A DNA stretch of 14,348 nt from Burkholderiales bacterium (lineage in GTDB: Bacteria > Pseudomonadota > Gammaproteobacteria > Burkholderiales > JAEUMW01): contig JAEUMX010000312.1 in NCBI GenBank assembly GCA_016791285.1, forward strand, positions 1-14,348, written 5' to 3'. Below are positions 14,299-14,348 of the stretch, piece after piece; positions within the stretch are counted from its first letter, which is position 1; every line of letters begins with the position of its first letter. Made by a program: the position numbers and the translations under genes. The notes beneath the pieces were generated by a model, which saw only the letters and a program-made list of their open reading frames with translations, made no database searches and had not been told where the DNA came from.

Positions 14299-14348
14299 TC
14301 AGATCACCGCGGTCATGATGGTGTCGATGATGGTCGGCACATAGACCA
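14299..14348 (-). CDS. C-terminal 15 residues of a gene in the pilin (TraA) position, cut by the right edge
   Basis: Read by hand from the right edge: an open frame gives VYVPTIIDTIMTAVI and then TGA at 14301-14299, 18 bases before traL. The short hydrophobic ending is compatible with a small membrane or pilin subunit, and the gene just upstream of traL in F-type operons is usually the pilin gene traA. With so few residues, no family assignment can be made from sequence alone; the call rests on position. Other frames through this stretch are closed by an early stop or run out of phase. Confidence 0.5.
   Translation of the reverse strand, partial: VYVPTIIDTIMTAVI

Overview
The window is one uninterrupted minus-strand operon for an F-type (TraL/E/K/B/V/C... 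class) conjugative type IV secretion system. Read in the direction of transcription (right to left) the order is: end of a small hydrophobic protein in the pilin position, traL, traE, traK, traB, dsbC-like, traV, traC, a small arginine-rich ORF full of hairpins, trbI, an RP4 TraF-like S26 signal peptidase, traW, traU, trbC, traN in two separate genes, a small exported protein of unknown function, traF, and the 5' part of traH, which runs off the left edge. No rRNA, tRNA, CRISPR, insertion sequence, phage gene, promoter or factor-independent terminator was recognised. The large plus-strand open frames are GC-rich shadows of the minus-strand genes.

The DNA is GC-rich and the genes have the codon use of a high-GC proteobacterium. 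The gene content points to a conjugative plasmid or integrative conjugative element of a gamma- or betaproteobacterium. The species cannot be read from the sequence. Relaxase, coupling protein, TraG and any integrase are not in view, so plasmid and integrated element cannot be told apart. A DsbC-type isomerase between traB and traV, and an S26 peptidase between traC and traW, recall the relatives of the SXT/R391/R27 and gonococcal-island systems more than F itself; trbC between traU and traN is F-like.

The genes divide by cellular site. TraL, TraE, TraB and TraC (with the pilin) form the inner-membrane complex and its ATPase. TraK, TraV and TraB form the envelope-spanning core. The S26 peptidase probably matures the pilin. 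TrbI, TraW, TraU, TrbC, TraF, TraH and TraN are the periplasmic and outer-membrane proteins of F-type pilus extension/retraction and mating-pair stabilisation. Many of these are very cysteine-rich (16 Cys in mature TraU, 36 in the two TraN parts together), which fits the two CPYC thioredoxin-fold proteins (DsbC-like and TraF) encoded with them.

Almost every junction is an overlap: ATGA or GTGA 4-base overlaps at traL/traE, dsbC/traV, traC/small ORF, small ORF/trbI, trbC/traN-N, traN-N/traN-C and traN-C/small exported gene, and longer overlaps elsewhere. This suggests strong translational coupling. The points that stand out are the split traN with two signal peptides, the hairpin-repeat spacer between traC and trbI, the unknown 123-residue exported protein, the CPYC motif in TraF, and a seven-codon mini-ORF that bridges traF and traH.
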